A program made the position numbers and the translations under genes. A stretch of 64,000 bases of DNA from Tenebrio molitor (Eukaryota > Arthropoda > Insecta > Coleoptera > Tenebrionidae): contig NC_091050.1 in the NCBI RefSeq assembly GCF_963966145.1, positions 744,001-808,000 of the forward strand, given 5' to 3'. Below are positions 1-12,060 of this stretch, piece after piece (the stretch's first letter is position 1; each line of letters starts with the position of its first letter). The notes under the pieces are model-generated. The model did not search any database. It was given only the letters and a program-made list of their open reading frames with translations, and was not told the DNA's origin.

Positions 1-39
1 AAGCGCGCGTTAAATTTTGACATTTCGTAGTAAAAATAT

Positions 40-395
40 AGTCAAGTCCATTCAAAAGTCAAAAAATCACCACCTAAAGGTTGGTAAAATTTAAAAAACT
101 CTAGGTAGATATTTTTTCATACTATGTTGGTAACTATAAATTATGACATTTATTTGATTGAAAATAAAATTCAATTGCTTTGAATTTCGTTCATATTGTT
201 TTATTAGCAGCACGTTTCATTTATTTATTGATTCTTATTATTTTTACTTAAACATGCCTAGAAAAACAAGACACTTAATAAACATTTAACCTGAAAATTA
301 CAAGTCTCACCAAATTTTACACTAGACAGCGTTGCCGATAGTAATTATCGAGGAAAATGCGACGTTGGTGATTTTTTGATTTTTGAATGGACTTT
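40..395. repeat. MITE-like inverted-repeat element in anoctamin intron
   Basis: About 30 bp at 46-75 (AGTCCATTCAAAAGTCAAAA then AATCACCAC) reappears as its reverse complement at about 364-393, with one or two mismatches. The enclosed 290 bp has no coding capacity. It lies upstream of the first visible anoctamin exon, so it sits in an intron of that gene. The two arms are direct observation; calling it a mobile element is inference from its size and arrangement. Confidence 0.5.
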
Positions 396-498
396 AGTTT
401 CGTGCCGTGCTGCTTGCAAGATATTGTGTCATCTACTACAAAATCAAAATGTCTAACCACCAAAAAGTTCAAAAGCTTGAAACAACACACTGTCCTAG

Positions 499-2857
499 GT
501 CACAATGGCCTTGGCCACCGTCGTTGCCATCGTGGTCTACCGCATGTCGATGCTCTTCTCTTTGCGGGTCTACGCCGACCAAGTCGACAACAGTTCAGCC
601 ATCTTGTTTACGACTTGTACAGCCGCCTGCATCAATCTGGTGTGCATCGTCATCTTCAACTGGGTACGACGTCACGCACGGTTCAATCTAAGACTGACTT
701 TTTCTCCGTCTAGATTTACAATTACGTGGCCGAGTACTTGACGGAATTCGAACTACTGCGGACTCAGACCGAATTCGACGACTCCTTGACCCTCAAAATC
801 TACCTCCTCCAATTCGTCAACTATTACGCCTCCATTTTCTACATCGCGTTTTTCAAGGGGAAATTCGTGGGGTCGCCTAAGGAATACCACATGCTCTTCG
901 GCTATCGGCAGGAAGAGGTTGTGCGAAAAATCGAGATTAAACATTTTGTACATTAGTGATTTTAGTGCGGTCCTGGGGGGTGCCTGACGGAGTTGTGCAT
1001 CCAACTGGCTATAATAATGGTGGGCAAACAAGCCATGAATACTGTTTTGGAGATGTTGTTCCCTTTATTTTTCAAATGGTTGAACACCATCAAAGTGAAG
1101 ACGGGACTGAGCAAGGATCAGTCGTGTAAAGGGGCGCGTCCGCAATGGTTGAAAGATTACAAACTAGTCGAGTGGGGACCGAGGAGTTTATTTCCCGAGT
1201 ATTTAGAAATGGGTAGATAGTACCCCAATGAGAGTCACACGAGTTTTAATAATTGAATTTCAGTCTTGCAGTACGGTTTTGTAACGATTTTCGTCGCGGC
1301 CTTCCCACTGGCGCCATTTTTCGCCCTGTTGAATAACGTTCTAGAGATGCGATTGGATGCCAGGAAACTTATTACATTTTATAGGAGGCCGGTCGGTCAA
1401 AGGGTCAGGGACATAGGGGTGTGGTACAGGATTCTGGACTCGATCGGGAAGCTTTCAGTTGTTACAAATGTGAGTTTGTGACTTAAGCTTGTTCACTCTC
1501 ACCTTCTAAGTAATTTTTTTATTATTATTATAAATTGTTTGGGAATTTTAGGGATTTATAATAGCGTTCACGTCCGAATTCATCCCTCGTTTAATCTACT
1601 CGATGTACTTCAGCGAAGATCACAGTCTGAAAGGCTACCTTAACTTCACCCTGTCCTACTTCAACACTTCGCACTTCCAGAACGAATCCTACCCTCGCAA
1701 GCACAACTCCGAAGAGATCTGCAGGTGAGACGATGACATTTACGAATCGTCGTTGAGCGTGTTTCGTAGATATCCGGATTTCCGGGAGCCTCCTTGGTCG
1801 CCGAACCGCTACGAGAAGACCGTCACCTATTGGCACATTCTGGCGGCTCGCCTGGCTTTCGTCGTCGTTTTCGAAAATATCGTGACGTTTATCATTATCA
1901 TCATAAAATGGTGCATACCGGATATACCGGGCGACCTCAAAGACAGAATTAGGCGCGAGGCTTACATCACCAACGAAATCATCATTAAACAAGAGACAAT
2001 CAGGGCACAACATGGATACTTGTGTGAGTAATTCACCCTCTCTAAAGTAGAGGTAAAAAAAGTAATGTTGACAGAATTATCTTCCGGTACTTTTTGCTCT
2101 GCGTTTTATCCAGTGTGAACATTAAGTTTGGAACAAAATTCATAATAGCGTTATGTGATGTAATATCGCTCAGATAGGTCGATTTTATTTCTAAAAATGT
2201 CATTCTGTGATATGCAATTTCTTTAAATGACAACCCCAACTTTTTTCTCCTATTTCTGATAGACCTTCCTAGTACCTAAACGACTAATAAAAAAGATTGG
2301 TCGTTACATAACAATCTTTTTGAGAAAATTACTAATTTTATTTCAAAAATGTAATTTAATTTTTAATGTAAAAATTTTCATTGACCTCAAAAATGAAAAT
2401 TTGCCATTTTCTCAAAAAAGTTGTTGTGTAAGGTACCAATTTTTTTCGTTCATTGGTTAGGTGGTAGGAAGATCTGTCAGAAAAAGAAGAAAAAAGTGGG
2501 GGTTGCATTGAAAAAAAAAAAGGTCATTTAAACAAATTGCACATCACAAGGTGTCATTTTTCGAAATGAAATCGACCTGTGCGAGCGATTTTCTCAAAAT
2601 CATCACATAACGCTATTATGAATTTTGTTCCAAATTTTACGAATTTTTGAATTGTGTTTGCAGATCCTTCGCCTACAATGCACAGGGAGTTGATAAATAA
2701 CATTAGAGAGTGTCCGGCAACTCCCGAACAGTGGGACAGGTTGCTGAGTAAATCTTTAGCCGGGACTGATTTTGATTTGATGGTACATAGCAACAGTTAT
2801 CCTCCACAGACTGAAGGGAATCGAGCTAATTCAGAGCAGACCCCTACTAGCCTATAG
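499..2857 (+). CDS. Anoctamin (TMEM16 family), C-terminal half, partial at 5' end
   Basis: Seven exons read through in phase: 499-663, 714-917, 966-1212, 1264-1469, 1552-1724, 1770-2023, 2664-2857 (TAG at 2855), all bounded by AG/GT. The product is the last ~480 residues of a TMEM16 Ca2+-activated channel/lipid scramblase, a plasma- or endo-membrane protein. Family hallmarks are RTQTEFDDS, FVNYYASIFYIAFFKGKFVG, FGYRQEE, GPGGCLTELCIQLAIIMVGK and FPLAPFFALLNN. All six expected calcium ligands are present: Asn (codon 1038) and Glu (1050) in TM6, Glu 1197 and Glu 1206 in TM7, Glu 1344 and Asp 1356 in TM8, so calcium control should be intact. An Asn-rich extracellular loop (exon 5) separates the last helices. 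The N-terminal cytosolic domain and first helices lie left of the window. Closest animal group looks like the ANO1-7 clade; the exact paralogue is not assigned. Introns are 48-83 bp except the last (640 bp), which holds a fold-back element. Confidence 0.93.
2126..2637. repeat. Long fold-back (near-complete palindrome) element in last anoctamin intron
   Basis: The left end TTTGGAACAAAATTCATAAT (from 2127) recurs inverted at 2616-2636. Pairing continues inward through most of the element: AGCGTTATGTGATG with CATCACATAACGCT, the AACCCCAACTTTTTT block with AAAAAGTGGGGGTTG, and CCTTCCTAGTACCTAAACGA with its degenerate inverse near 2450-2475. The axis is close to 2375. There is no transposase. It interrupts a coding gene only in intron sequence, so the transcript would carry a hairpin of about 240 bp arms before splicing. 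Confidence 0.7.
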
Positions 2858-4200
2858 TTCCTCGAAAACTAGTCTTTATTTTCATTTATTTTGAGTAAGT
2901 CCAACATGTGTGATTATGAATATGGTGTTACGGCTTTACTTACATAAAGATTGTGATTTTTTTTTGTTGATTTTGTTAGAATTATTGTGGTGCTGTAGAG
3001 TGCACGTTATATAAAGGAACGCCAAGGCAAAAAATGAATTCAAAGTAACGAAAAACGTGATTTCTACTCGTTTGATTAAATTCCTTGCGATATGATCGTT
3101 TAAAATATGTGAAAAAGACATATTTGTACCAAATGCGGTAGGTGGTATATTTTGCGTTTGTTGAAAAATCGAAATTTTTTGATAATTTTCGCAATTTGTG
3201 TATCGTGTCCCCATTATAGGCATTAGCAACCGCTTGGTACTGCAGAAATCCCACCAGATGAGTGTGTAAATGAGAAAATTAAAAAAATTTGCATTTGATA
3301 TTTTTTTAATTTTTGCAAATTGTTTACTTACTCATTCTGGTGGGATACTCACTACACATTGCTAGTTAAACATCAGTCATAAATTTTGAATAATGAAATT
3401 TTTATACAGAGTAGAAAATTAATGAGTATATTTTGTCATGAAACGCACTGATATTTTTGGTGATACTTAATTATTTTTCAATGTAGTACGTTATCTAATG
3501 CAGATTTTTAACCTGGGATCACTCATGTTAAATATGATAATAATGCCGACTAATTTATTAATAGTACTTATAAATACATAGTTAAATTATTAACAAAATA
3601 AAGCATGTTTTGATAAACATTAATTTATACTAGACAACCGATTGACACTTAAACAAAGTACGAGTAGAAGAGAGTGATCCTAGATTAAACTGCTTTTCTG
3701 TTCCTAAGTACATTAGCGGAACCTTGTTAAAGTGTTCACGACTGCATCGGCGAGACCCTAAACCGATCTACCTATTGTTTAATTCGTGTTTGAACCACAT
3801 ATACCAGACTGTTGTGCCTTTTCTAATACTCCCCAAAGTTGACTTTCGAGATATATTGAAATTAAATTTATATGCCTAATACGTAGTTTATGTTTTCAAT
3901 CAAATTATTTATCTTGTTTTTATACGTAGATTAGATTTATATGTCTGTTATATTGATAAGTGTGGTCTTTTTATTCTCATCTTCCGAATGTTTACAGTGT
4001 TTGTTAAAGTTTAAGATGTTATTGCTCATAATTTTATATTCACCTTTTTACACTTACTTTTACAAAGAACTTCTAAAAGTGTAACTGCCCGTTTACAACA
4101 ATAATTTTTAAAATATAATTGTATTTTCTTGTACACTTAACGAAACCAAACGATTGTTTGATGTAAGTTGTAAACGCTTAGCAGTTCAATTTATTGCAAT
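2858..4200 (+). other. 3' flank/UTR of anoctamin gene, AT-rich
   Basis: No coding exon is supported here. Visible signals are a short inverted repeat at 3248-3350 (CCCACCAGATGAGT against ACTCATTCTGGTGGG, about 75 bp apart) and an AATAAA near 3597 that could serve polyadenylation. The rest is simple AT-rich sequence. Confidence 0.4.
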
Positions 4201-4216
4201 GTTGTAGAGTAGAAAT

Positions 4217-4846
4217 ATGTGTCTCAGAAATAAATACATTAATTTTAACTGGTAATAGAACTCGATAATAGCAACAATATATTTAATCCTTGTGAGTAAA
4301 ATGCATTCGAAAAAAATTCCGATAATAATCCACTCACTTGGGAGATTATATGTGAAGACAATTTTAATAATACATATTTTAAACTGACCCTTCATGTACT
4401 CCCAAAAGAAGAAACCGCACGGTAATTCTCCGGACACGAGGAGCACTCCCGAACACTTCACCATACACCAACACAATATCTACGTATTCACTATTCGAAA
4501 ATAAACGCGTCATTTTCACAAAATTTTAGCTTAAATCATAGAATCAACGCGTCCACCTGCCTTGTGGAGTCGGATAAAACTAACTAAAAATGTAATTCTC
4601 TCTACCTCGGCCGCAGAGCGAAAAAACTTTATTCCAAAAACATAATGTTTTGCGGTGCTTTTACAAAAAATATTATTTCACGGTCACTGTCATTGGGTTA
4701 AATAACTATAAAATACGAGTAAATAGACAGCTCGTTAATTTATGAGGGAAAATTATATTTCAAAAAAAATGGTACATAACAATTTTGTTGTTCTTAACGA
4801 GATCTACCACCGGTTAAAATTAATGTATTTATTTCTGAGACACATT
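4217..4846 (-). mobile_element. Decayed DNA transposon with terminal inverted repeats and N-terminal transposase-like fragment
   Basis: The ends are a near-perfect inverted repeat: ATGTGTCTCAGAAATAAATA at 4217 onward continues for about 35 bp and, more loosely, about 55 bp, and its reverse complement ends at 4846. Inside, on the minus strand, an ATG at about 4513 opens a short frame starting MTRLFSNSEYVDIVLVYGEV. This resembles the helix-turn-helix-like N-terminal region (DUF4817 type) that precedes many insect Tc1/mariner-class transposases. The frame stops after about 44 codons and no DDE domain remains, so this is an internally deleted, non-autonomous copy. Family assignment is by pattern only. 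Confidence 0.55.
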
Positions 4847-5743
4847 ACCTATGTAATTATATACATGTTAAGTAAGCAAAGTCGATAGACAAACTGTAAA
4901 CATGTGTTTGAAAAAATCTGTGATAATTGTAACATCCATTACCTTTGCCCTGCAGCTACATGCATGCTGTTAAAACGATCATTTATCCGTAGAATATTAG
5001 TAAATGTACTACAAGCATTCTTTCTTCAGAGAAACTGGAAAAATTTATACTCATAAGATTCTTATAAGAAATTGTAGCTTAAGAAACATTTATTAATATC
5101 AGCTCACTGCAGAATACGTAACATTTTTTATCGAATCTCGCCACTGATTGTTATACTATTTTTAAATGGTGTTAGATCTAAATAAATTTAATAGTTAGGC
5201 TGTGTCAATAACTTGTTTGAAGGCTTCACTGATTTGTTTTAAGTTCATTGTTTTGGTTGTATTCATTGCTAAAGTTAGCTTTTCAATTTATTGACACATT
5301 AAAGAATTGCAGCTGACTTTTTTTGAATAAAAATGCTTCTTCCTGTATTGTAGGCTCATTTTGACAGTTCAAACATTATTTCAGATTCGGCCTTAACTAA
5401 GTTGGTATGGCGTTGTTCTCAGGTATGGCTTACAGTGACTGTAGTATGACTAAAATCAATTGTCACAACTAGCGCCACCTAGGCACAAGATTTCTGTGGC
5501 AAAGTAACGAAACGAGGGTCCCAATAAAAATTATTTATTTGTAGATATATCATACAAAAACAGTATCACATATTTTATGTGGTTAACACAATAAAAACAT
5601 CAAGTTAGGTATCAATTTCAACAAAAAGTAGACAAACCAGCGATAATTACAACAAAGCTTTTCTACATCAGTGTTATCACAATAATTTTGTGTTTCAAAC
5701 TTCATAAGAAACTTAAGTTAAGGTCAATACTGTTCAAATTTAT
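4847..5743. other. Intergenic sequence and lifeguard 3' UTR
   Basis: No exon is visible on either strand. A short inverted pair TGTGTCAATAA / TTATTGACACA (about 5203-5214 and 5286-5297) brackets roughly 95 bp. The last 200 bases before 5744 are presumably 3' UTR of the minus-strand lifeguard gene. Confidence 0.35.
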
Positions 5744-6658
5744 TTATTGCCGATTCATGGCCTGCAAAATACGTAAAATGTACAAGAACAAGTTTACAAT
5801 GTCCAGATACAAGTTGATGGTGGCGAGAATATACTCTTCTGCTGACAAAGTCTTCATCAACATTTGAGTGTCAAAGATGATGAACAAACAAAACAAAAAC
5901 GCGCCACCTAGCGAGTAAATAATTTCGAACGTATTTGAATGGAAAAAGACTTGCATGAATCCGCCGACCAATAAGATGCACAGACCGGCGAACAAACTGG
6001 AAGTAAAAATGTAATTTATGTAGCTACGCTAGAATGACGACTCACCCTGAATACATCGTTGAGAAATCGTGTTTCGTTTGGAATGTGTAGAACGTCAAAC
6101 CTGCTAGCACTATGAAAGTGAGTAGCACCGCTTGAAGGACTACTGTTTGGGAGTAGAACGTCAGGATGACACCTAGAGTGTAGGCCTCGACGACAGTCTA
6201 CAATTCAAGTGATTTATTGAAGGGTTTAAAGTGAGAAAATACATACAAAAGCAGCGAGGAGTATGAGATTGATGGGGGTCTCGCGCCTTTTGATGTGCAG
6301 TGCCACTATTAAGACCAGACTGGCGATCAGAGCGATAGCCATCATCCAAGTGCTACAAGAATTTCAATCAATCTGGTTAATTAAAACTGGCAATGAAAAT
6401 ATACTTTGTCTGAACGAAACTTTTGATCTGTGGTGTAAACATACAAATCGTTGCTACCACAACAGTGAGAAGCAATTGCATGCTGAGTAAGCCGTAAACT
6501 TTGCGGATGAACGCCAGGCGGATCGCTTTGGAGGCCTGCATGACGTTGTTGCGGTAGGCGAAGTCGTTCTCGATGCCATCTTCATCATAATCTTTGCCGC
6601 CTCGCTCGCAATCCTCCTCCAAGATCAGAGGAACCGTCGCGGACATCTTGCGCCCGTC
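5744..6658 (-). CDS. Lifeguard 4 / TMBIM4-like Bax-inhibitor-1 family protein
   Basis: Four exons on the minus strand: 6658-6405 (ATG at 6646), 6352-6247, 6197-6046 and 5996-5744, all with AG/GT borders and consistent phase, giving 250 residues, close to the ~240 typical of TMBIM4. The chosen start gives MSATVPLILEEDC; the ATG further upstream lies before an AG acceptor (6660-6659) and is not needed, so a 5' UTR exon is expected to the right. The protein has an acidic N-terminal tail, then about seven hydrophobic segments, with family marks RLAFIRKVYGLLSMQLLLTV, FYTFQTKHDFSTMYSG, GAFLFCLFIIFDTQMLM and LYLDIVNLFLYILRILQ. Members sit in Golgi/ER membranes, act as calcium leaks and lower sensitivity to cell death. 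The neighbouring GOT1 gene is divergent, so the two share an upstream region of under 600 bp. Confidence 0.93.
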
Positions 6659-7230
6659 CTGGAATAAATGCGGTTGAAACATACAACCTTTTAATTATGA
6701 CAAGCGATTGAGTTTCACTGACACTGATCGCGGGCACGTCGATCGATTCCTGGCGTAATTTGGCCTAATAGGGACACGTCACTGTTTGTTTATTTGAATT
6801 ATTAAGTGATCGTTCCTTGCGCACTTCAACTGAAATTCTAATTAATCACAAACGGGTGAAGGGTGAAACTCGTAAATATTGAAAAAATGTTTTGCTCAAG
6901 TGACAGATAACATATGGACGCACTTTGTGGTGGGGGATGACGTTTAAGTATCCTTTGAAAAAAAATCGACGCAAAGATAAGAAATTCTCTCCTTATCAGT
7001 AGCTTTTCGGCGTTAAAAAGACGATTTTCGTGTGGCTTGCGTATTATTCTTACGAGAATGTGACAACAATAGTAGGTCAAATGTCCACAATGTGTAGTTC
7101 AAATGTCACCCGCTGGCAGTTGCCCAGGTTGCCCTTGAAATTCGCCGATAGGTCAAAAAGGTTATCTCAATTTACTCTCAACATTCGTTTGAAATTATCG
7201 GCAATTTAGTCAAGATACTGAACCGCGAAC
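6659..7230. promoter_or_regulatory. Shared upstream region between divergent lifeguard and GOT1-A
   Basis: These 570 bases separate the start codons of two divergent housekeeping-type genes and must hold both promoters plus the 5' UTR exon implied for lifeguard by the AG acceptor at 6660-6659. I see no convincing TATA box. The function is inferred from position. Confidence 0.45.
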
Positions 7231-10200
7231 ATGTCGAGATTCGCCAAAGTCGAACAAGGGCCGCCCATCGAGGTCTTCGCCTTGAACCAACAGTTCCAAG
7301 CTGACACGTTCCCAAATAAAGTCAGTTTAGGGGTTGGAGGTGAGTTTGAATCTTTTTGGGGGGTCGCGCCGAGTGTTGTATTTTTTAAGCCTATCGTACC
7401 AATGAGGGTCAGCCTTGGGTGTTGCCGGTGGTTCGAGCGGCTGAAAAAGCTCTAGCAGCAGATGAGAAACTGAACAAGGAGTATCTGCCCGTGCTGGGAC
7501 TGGAGACTTTCAGCACAGCCGCCACCAAGATGTTGCTAGGAGCTGACAGTCCAGCAATAAAGGAAAATCGGGTTTGTGAAAAGCTTTTCCTTTAAGAGGT
7601 TTTTCATTTTAATTAGCCTCATTATTGTGTAGAAAGTGCTCACCTAGTGAATTTGGGTTACTAGGAAGGTTGATTGTTTTTTGTTTACTTTTTATAACGT
7701 AAAAAATGCTTCAAGTTGATTAAATTGGCTTATCACTCTACTACACTTGTCACCAGATCATTAACACTTTTGTCAGTTTTTATATTTGCTTGTTATTATA
7801 AAATTATTTTTTAATTGTGTGAAAGCGTTATCTGAATTGTTACTAATCACATTGCAAAGCTTGGATCGTTTATCACGTCATATCAAAGAATTTTAGGAGA
7901 TAAGGAAAATGAATTAAAAATACATATTTTGCCAAACAATTATGATAATCACAAATACCCTGAGAGTTAAAACTGTTTGGCACATACTTTGCAACTTATT
8001 GACGTCAGAACATGGTGTAACGTATTTTTTAATTTTATAAAATGTTTGCGTGGAGGAAGTTTTTCACAATTAAATACAATGATTTTTAAAGAGTTTATTA
8101 GAAGCTGAATCAGCACAAAAGATTTTTTGCAAACGGTTTTATAATATTAAAATTAAAAAAAGCGATCGATAGAATGAGGTTTTATTTGCGGCGGAAAACT
8201 AATTTTAGTTGGCTAATTTTACCGGGTTGGTCACTTCAGTAATTAAGAAGTTTCTGAAACAACGAATGAACATGTTGTGCAATAACTCTCGAAATTTTTT
8301 TTAATATGACGTGTTTTAGAATAACGATTCATTTAATTTTACAAACACGGAATACTTAGCTCCTTAAAAACGGCAGCACAACATTTAATCAAGGACTTAG
8401 TGAAGTTGTCAATGTTTTTGAAGCAGTAATTTGTCGGTTTTTCGAGTATGCACATGGTCGTCCACTTCCACTCTTGCGCTTTACGAAATATTTGACAGGT
8501 GATGAAGTTACGACATACGTTAGCGGAAACAAAGCAAGCCCCACTTCATATTTTTTGAACACACGTTATATCGAGTGTTTTTTTTATTTTTTAAATGTCC
8601 TAATGTCCACATTAAAAAAATTACTCTAAATCATGCTTTATTGAAGCTGTCACATGAAAGATGAAATTGTTGTCAATTTGACACCGGTTTAAAATATAAT
8701 TTTTTAAATATGCGAGTACATTTGGGTATTTGTTTTATATTTTTTATTAATTAAAACCTCGTTCTATTCCATTTGTCTGATTTTTACAACTTTTTGAATA
8801 TTTTCTCGGTAAATCTGACATTCACATTTTCAAAATTGACAATCAAAATTGAGGTTATTAATCCATAAGGGTCGTTTTAGAATGTATGACAGCACGATGA
8901 CATTAGTGTCTAAAATTTTTTGATCGCAATAGTAACATTAGATATGAGTGAGTTTAAAAAAAACCTGTTTTTTAACAAAAGTGAAGGTTTGAATCATAAA
9001 TTAAAGGTGAAACCTGACAAGAGTGATATAAGCTACGAAGTACGAGAAATAAACTGAATTTTTGACAAAGTTTTCTTGTCCAGATTTTTATTTTAACACT
9101 GATATTATTACATAATGGAGACATAGCCGGTCAGATGTGAAATTAAAAAAAAAAACATCGGGTATGTATTTGGAAGATTTGTGAAAACTTCAACATTAAA
9201 AAAAAACAATGAAAGTAATAAGACTCAAAACTTTTAGTGATGCGGTTATATTAATCAAGTGCTGAGTCGAATTTTGTTATTCACTTGGTGACCACTGAAC
9301 AAATTCTGCGTTAAGGCCCAAAGAACAACAAAAAATGTCGCTGTAATTTTTGTTGCTGCAAGCATGGCAGAAAAAAAACGTATTTTTCCTCAACAAAACA
9401 CTAACTCCAACCTTCTGTTATATCCTTGAGCGGTTCCACTAACTTTCTATTAAGGAAAAATTTTATCCGTTGCGAGTACGACACGATTAGACACTAGAGT
9501 TGTACACCGAACACTGTCTCAAAAAGTTCTAACTCTTAACTAAGCCTGCTAAGTTTCTAGCGAGCGCAAAACTTTCGATTAACTCGCCTTTTAACCCTCA
9601 AGTTGGAAGTTTTTGGGACAAAATCAATCATTAGTTTCATTTCATTCAAGTTATAAACATAGACATATAGATCATTAGAAAAATAATGTACCGAGTGATG
9701 TGACATTATAGGGTATAAATGTAATCACGCAGATATAACGTCTTTGTTATCATATTAATTAAAATCAGGCAGAAAAGTGTATGTTGTACCTCGTAAGTTC
9801 GCTCACTCTACACGTGTACTGCTATGGTGTCTAATCGTGCCGTACCTTTATGAATGTAACGTCTCTCGTATCTTGATTTAGGGCTTCGGAGTTCAGTGTC
9901 TCTCTGGAACCGGCTGTTTACGTGTAGGAGCAGAATTCCTGGCACGAATTCTAAATTATCACGTTTTCTACTACTCCAAACCCACATGGGGTAGGTCCGC
10001 ATCGTAGCTGATCGCAAAATATTGACCCATGACCCATTTTCCCTCCAGAAAACCACAAATTGGTGTTCAACAACGCCGGGTTCAAAGAGCCCAAAGAGTA
10101 CAGATACTGGTCGGAATCCACCCGAGGACTCGATCTGAACGGACTCATCGAGGACCTAGACAAGGCACCGGAAAATTCTGTCGTGATCTTGCACGCGTGC

Positions 10201-11140
10201 GCACACAATCCCACAGGATGTGATCCCACCCAGGAACAGTGGGCCAAGATCGCCGACGTTATGGAGAAGCGAAAACTCTTCCCGTTCTTCGACTCGGCCT
10301 ATCAGGGATTCGCTTCAGGGGATTTGGAAAAGGACGCGTGGGCCGTCAGATATTTCGTCTCGAGGGGATTCGAACTCGTGTGCGCCCAGTCCTTCGCCAA
10401 AAATTTCGGATTGTACAGTAGGTTTTTGCTTGAGGAAATTTGATTGTAAAATGTAAATTAGTGACGTTAGTAATTTATTTTTCTAACAAGTTGGCAACAC
10501 TAGTATTTTTCAAAGAAACGTCAATATGCCGACTGAGAGACTGAAAATTGCGAATCAAGATGGTTATTATTTCAGACGAGCGTGTCGGTAACCTAACTTT
10601 TGTCGTTAAAAACCCCGAGGTCGTCCCCAAAGTGAAATCGCAGGTCACTCTGCTGATAAGAGGGATGTACTCGAATCCTCCCAGTCACGGGGCTAGAATA
10701 GTGAACCACGTGTTCGCGGATCCTGCCCTGTACGAGCAATGGAAGGGATGTATCCAGACCATGTCTTCGCGGATCATCGAAATGAGAAAGGCCCTAAGAG
10801 CGGCGTTGGAAAAGTTGAAAACTCCTGGAGACTGGAGTCACATTACTTCGCAGATCGGGATGTTCTCGTACACCGGATTGAACGGTACCTAATTTGATTT
10901 CTTCACTTGGCGACACCAACTAGTAACAGTTGGTGAAAATGAAAAACCCCAGATTATTTGTCAACTCAAAATCAGTAATTTATTTGTTGATTTATTCCAG
11001 AAAAACAGTCGCTCCACATGATCGAGAAACATCACATTTACATGCTGAAGTCGGGTCGCATCAGCATGTGCGGACTCACCCCCAACAACGTGGAATACGT
11101 AGCGAAAGCCATTTATGAAACTGTAACAAATGTAAAGTAG
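7231..11140 (+). CDS. Got1: Aspartate aminotransferase, cytoplasmic (copy A)
   Basis: Six exons: 7231-7339, 7390-7571, 9882-9990, 10049-10417, 10576-10884, 11001-11140 (TAG), total 405 residues against about 413 in vertebrate cytosolic enzyme. It lacks a mitochondrial presequence, so it should act in the cytosol, interconverting aspartate + 2-oxoglutarate and oxaloacetate + glutamate (malate-aspartate shuttle). PLP-site features are intact: SGTG (phosphate loop), PTWENH, HNPTG, FFDSAYQG (Asp to pyridine nitrogen, Tyr to O3'), SFAKNFGLYNERVGNL with the Schiff-base Lys251 (codon 10399), LIRGMYSNPPSHGARIV, and the substrate arginine in GRISMCGLT. The start is the first ATG, MSRFAKVEQGPPIEVF, matching the family N-terminus. 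Intron 2 is 2.3 kb; the others are 50-160 bp. A paralogue with identical exon lengths follows 3.2 kb downstream. Confidence 0.95.
7572..9881 (+). other. Intron 2 of GOT1-A
   Basis: AT-rich intron of 2.3 kb. I see no embedded gene, and no match to the repeat blocks that fill the corresponding intron of copy B. Confidence 0.5.
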
Positions 11141-11404
11141 CCACTTTGATATTACTTATCGCTGCTGTACTGTAACATTTAACTGCATTATATTCAAAGC
11201 CAAACACATTTTATAGTGTTTTGTAATCGTGCATTTTTAAATACTTGTGATAAAAAAATTGCAATAGAAGGAATGTAACGTGATGTATAGATATTTGCTG
11301 TGGTATTATATTGTGAAGGCAGAAGTTACTTTTATTTTTTAAAACCCGATATTTTTTCAGTGCGACACTCGCGGGGTGGCCACCTTGGGGCACAAACTTT
11401 AATT

Positions 11405-12060
11405 TTTCGGAGCTTCCAACAAACAAAAGTGTGATTGTGATTGTATTTCATAGGGTGTTAAAATTGAATTTAAAGCGATTTTATAAAAGAAAATTAATAA
11501 AAACAGGTGATTGACGAGTTCGAGTTTTTAATGAAAATAAATATGTAACGTCTTATACCGTGTTATGTGATTAATGAAATTATTTTTGTTGATTATAATA
11601 TTAAAAAGTCGGAAGGTTCGTTATGTGATTCTAGTAACTTCGAGCCGTCACGTTGGTGGTAGACTAACTTCATCGTAGTTCACTTGTGCGGCGGTAGTTA
11701 TTTGCTTCTTTTTGGATGGTGTGAATTAAAAAATTCGGAAAATTCATTTAAAAAAAAAAATCCATAAACGGTGTAGTCTGTCCAATTTTGTGACGTTTAT
11801 TCATCAATGTATTAAATTTTAATAAAAAATACTCTGACGGAATATTTAATTTTATTTCATCTTTTTTTTTCAATATAGTCTGTTTTTTTATCAAAGAACC
11901 ACCGACACCGCAATTTACACCCATACACTTGTAAAATCGGTTAAATAAAAAAAAAAGAAGAAAAGATTAAAATATTCCATGATCATGAACTCTGAAATAG
12001 TTATTTAAGCGACTACAATCTGAAAAAAATATTTTTAACAACAAAATTTTCTCATTAATT
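11405..12060 (+). repeat. Direct repeat block 1, copy a (3' flank of GOT1-A)
   Basis: Shares long stretches with 13,585-14,150: CCAACAAACAAAA(A/G)TGTGATTG, TGTTAAAATTGAATTTAA, CGATTTTATAAAAG, TTAATAAAAACAGGTGATTG, then GTTGGTGG, GCGGC and TCCGGAAAAT-like segments. The two copies are in the same orientation about 2.2 kb apart, with short indels. This is most simply a duplicated 3' flank left by the tandem duplication or a shared interspersed repeat. Confidence 0.6.

Noticed and set aside
2936..3254. Minus-strand frames of 90-97 codons, and a plus-strand CGAVECTLYKGTPRQK stretch resembling the start of a zinc-finger domain
   Set aside because: The frame breaks after about 20 codons, no further ligands follow, and composition is AT-driven.
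4186..4476. Minus-strand 96-codon frame (starting MCWCMVKCSGVLL)
   Set aside because: It overlaps the transposon fragment in another phase; the DUF4817-like reading explains the region better.
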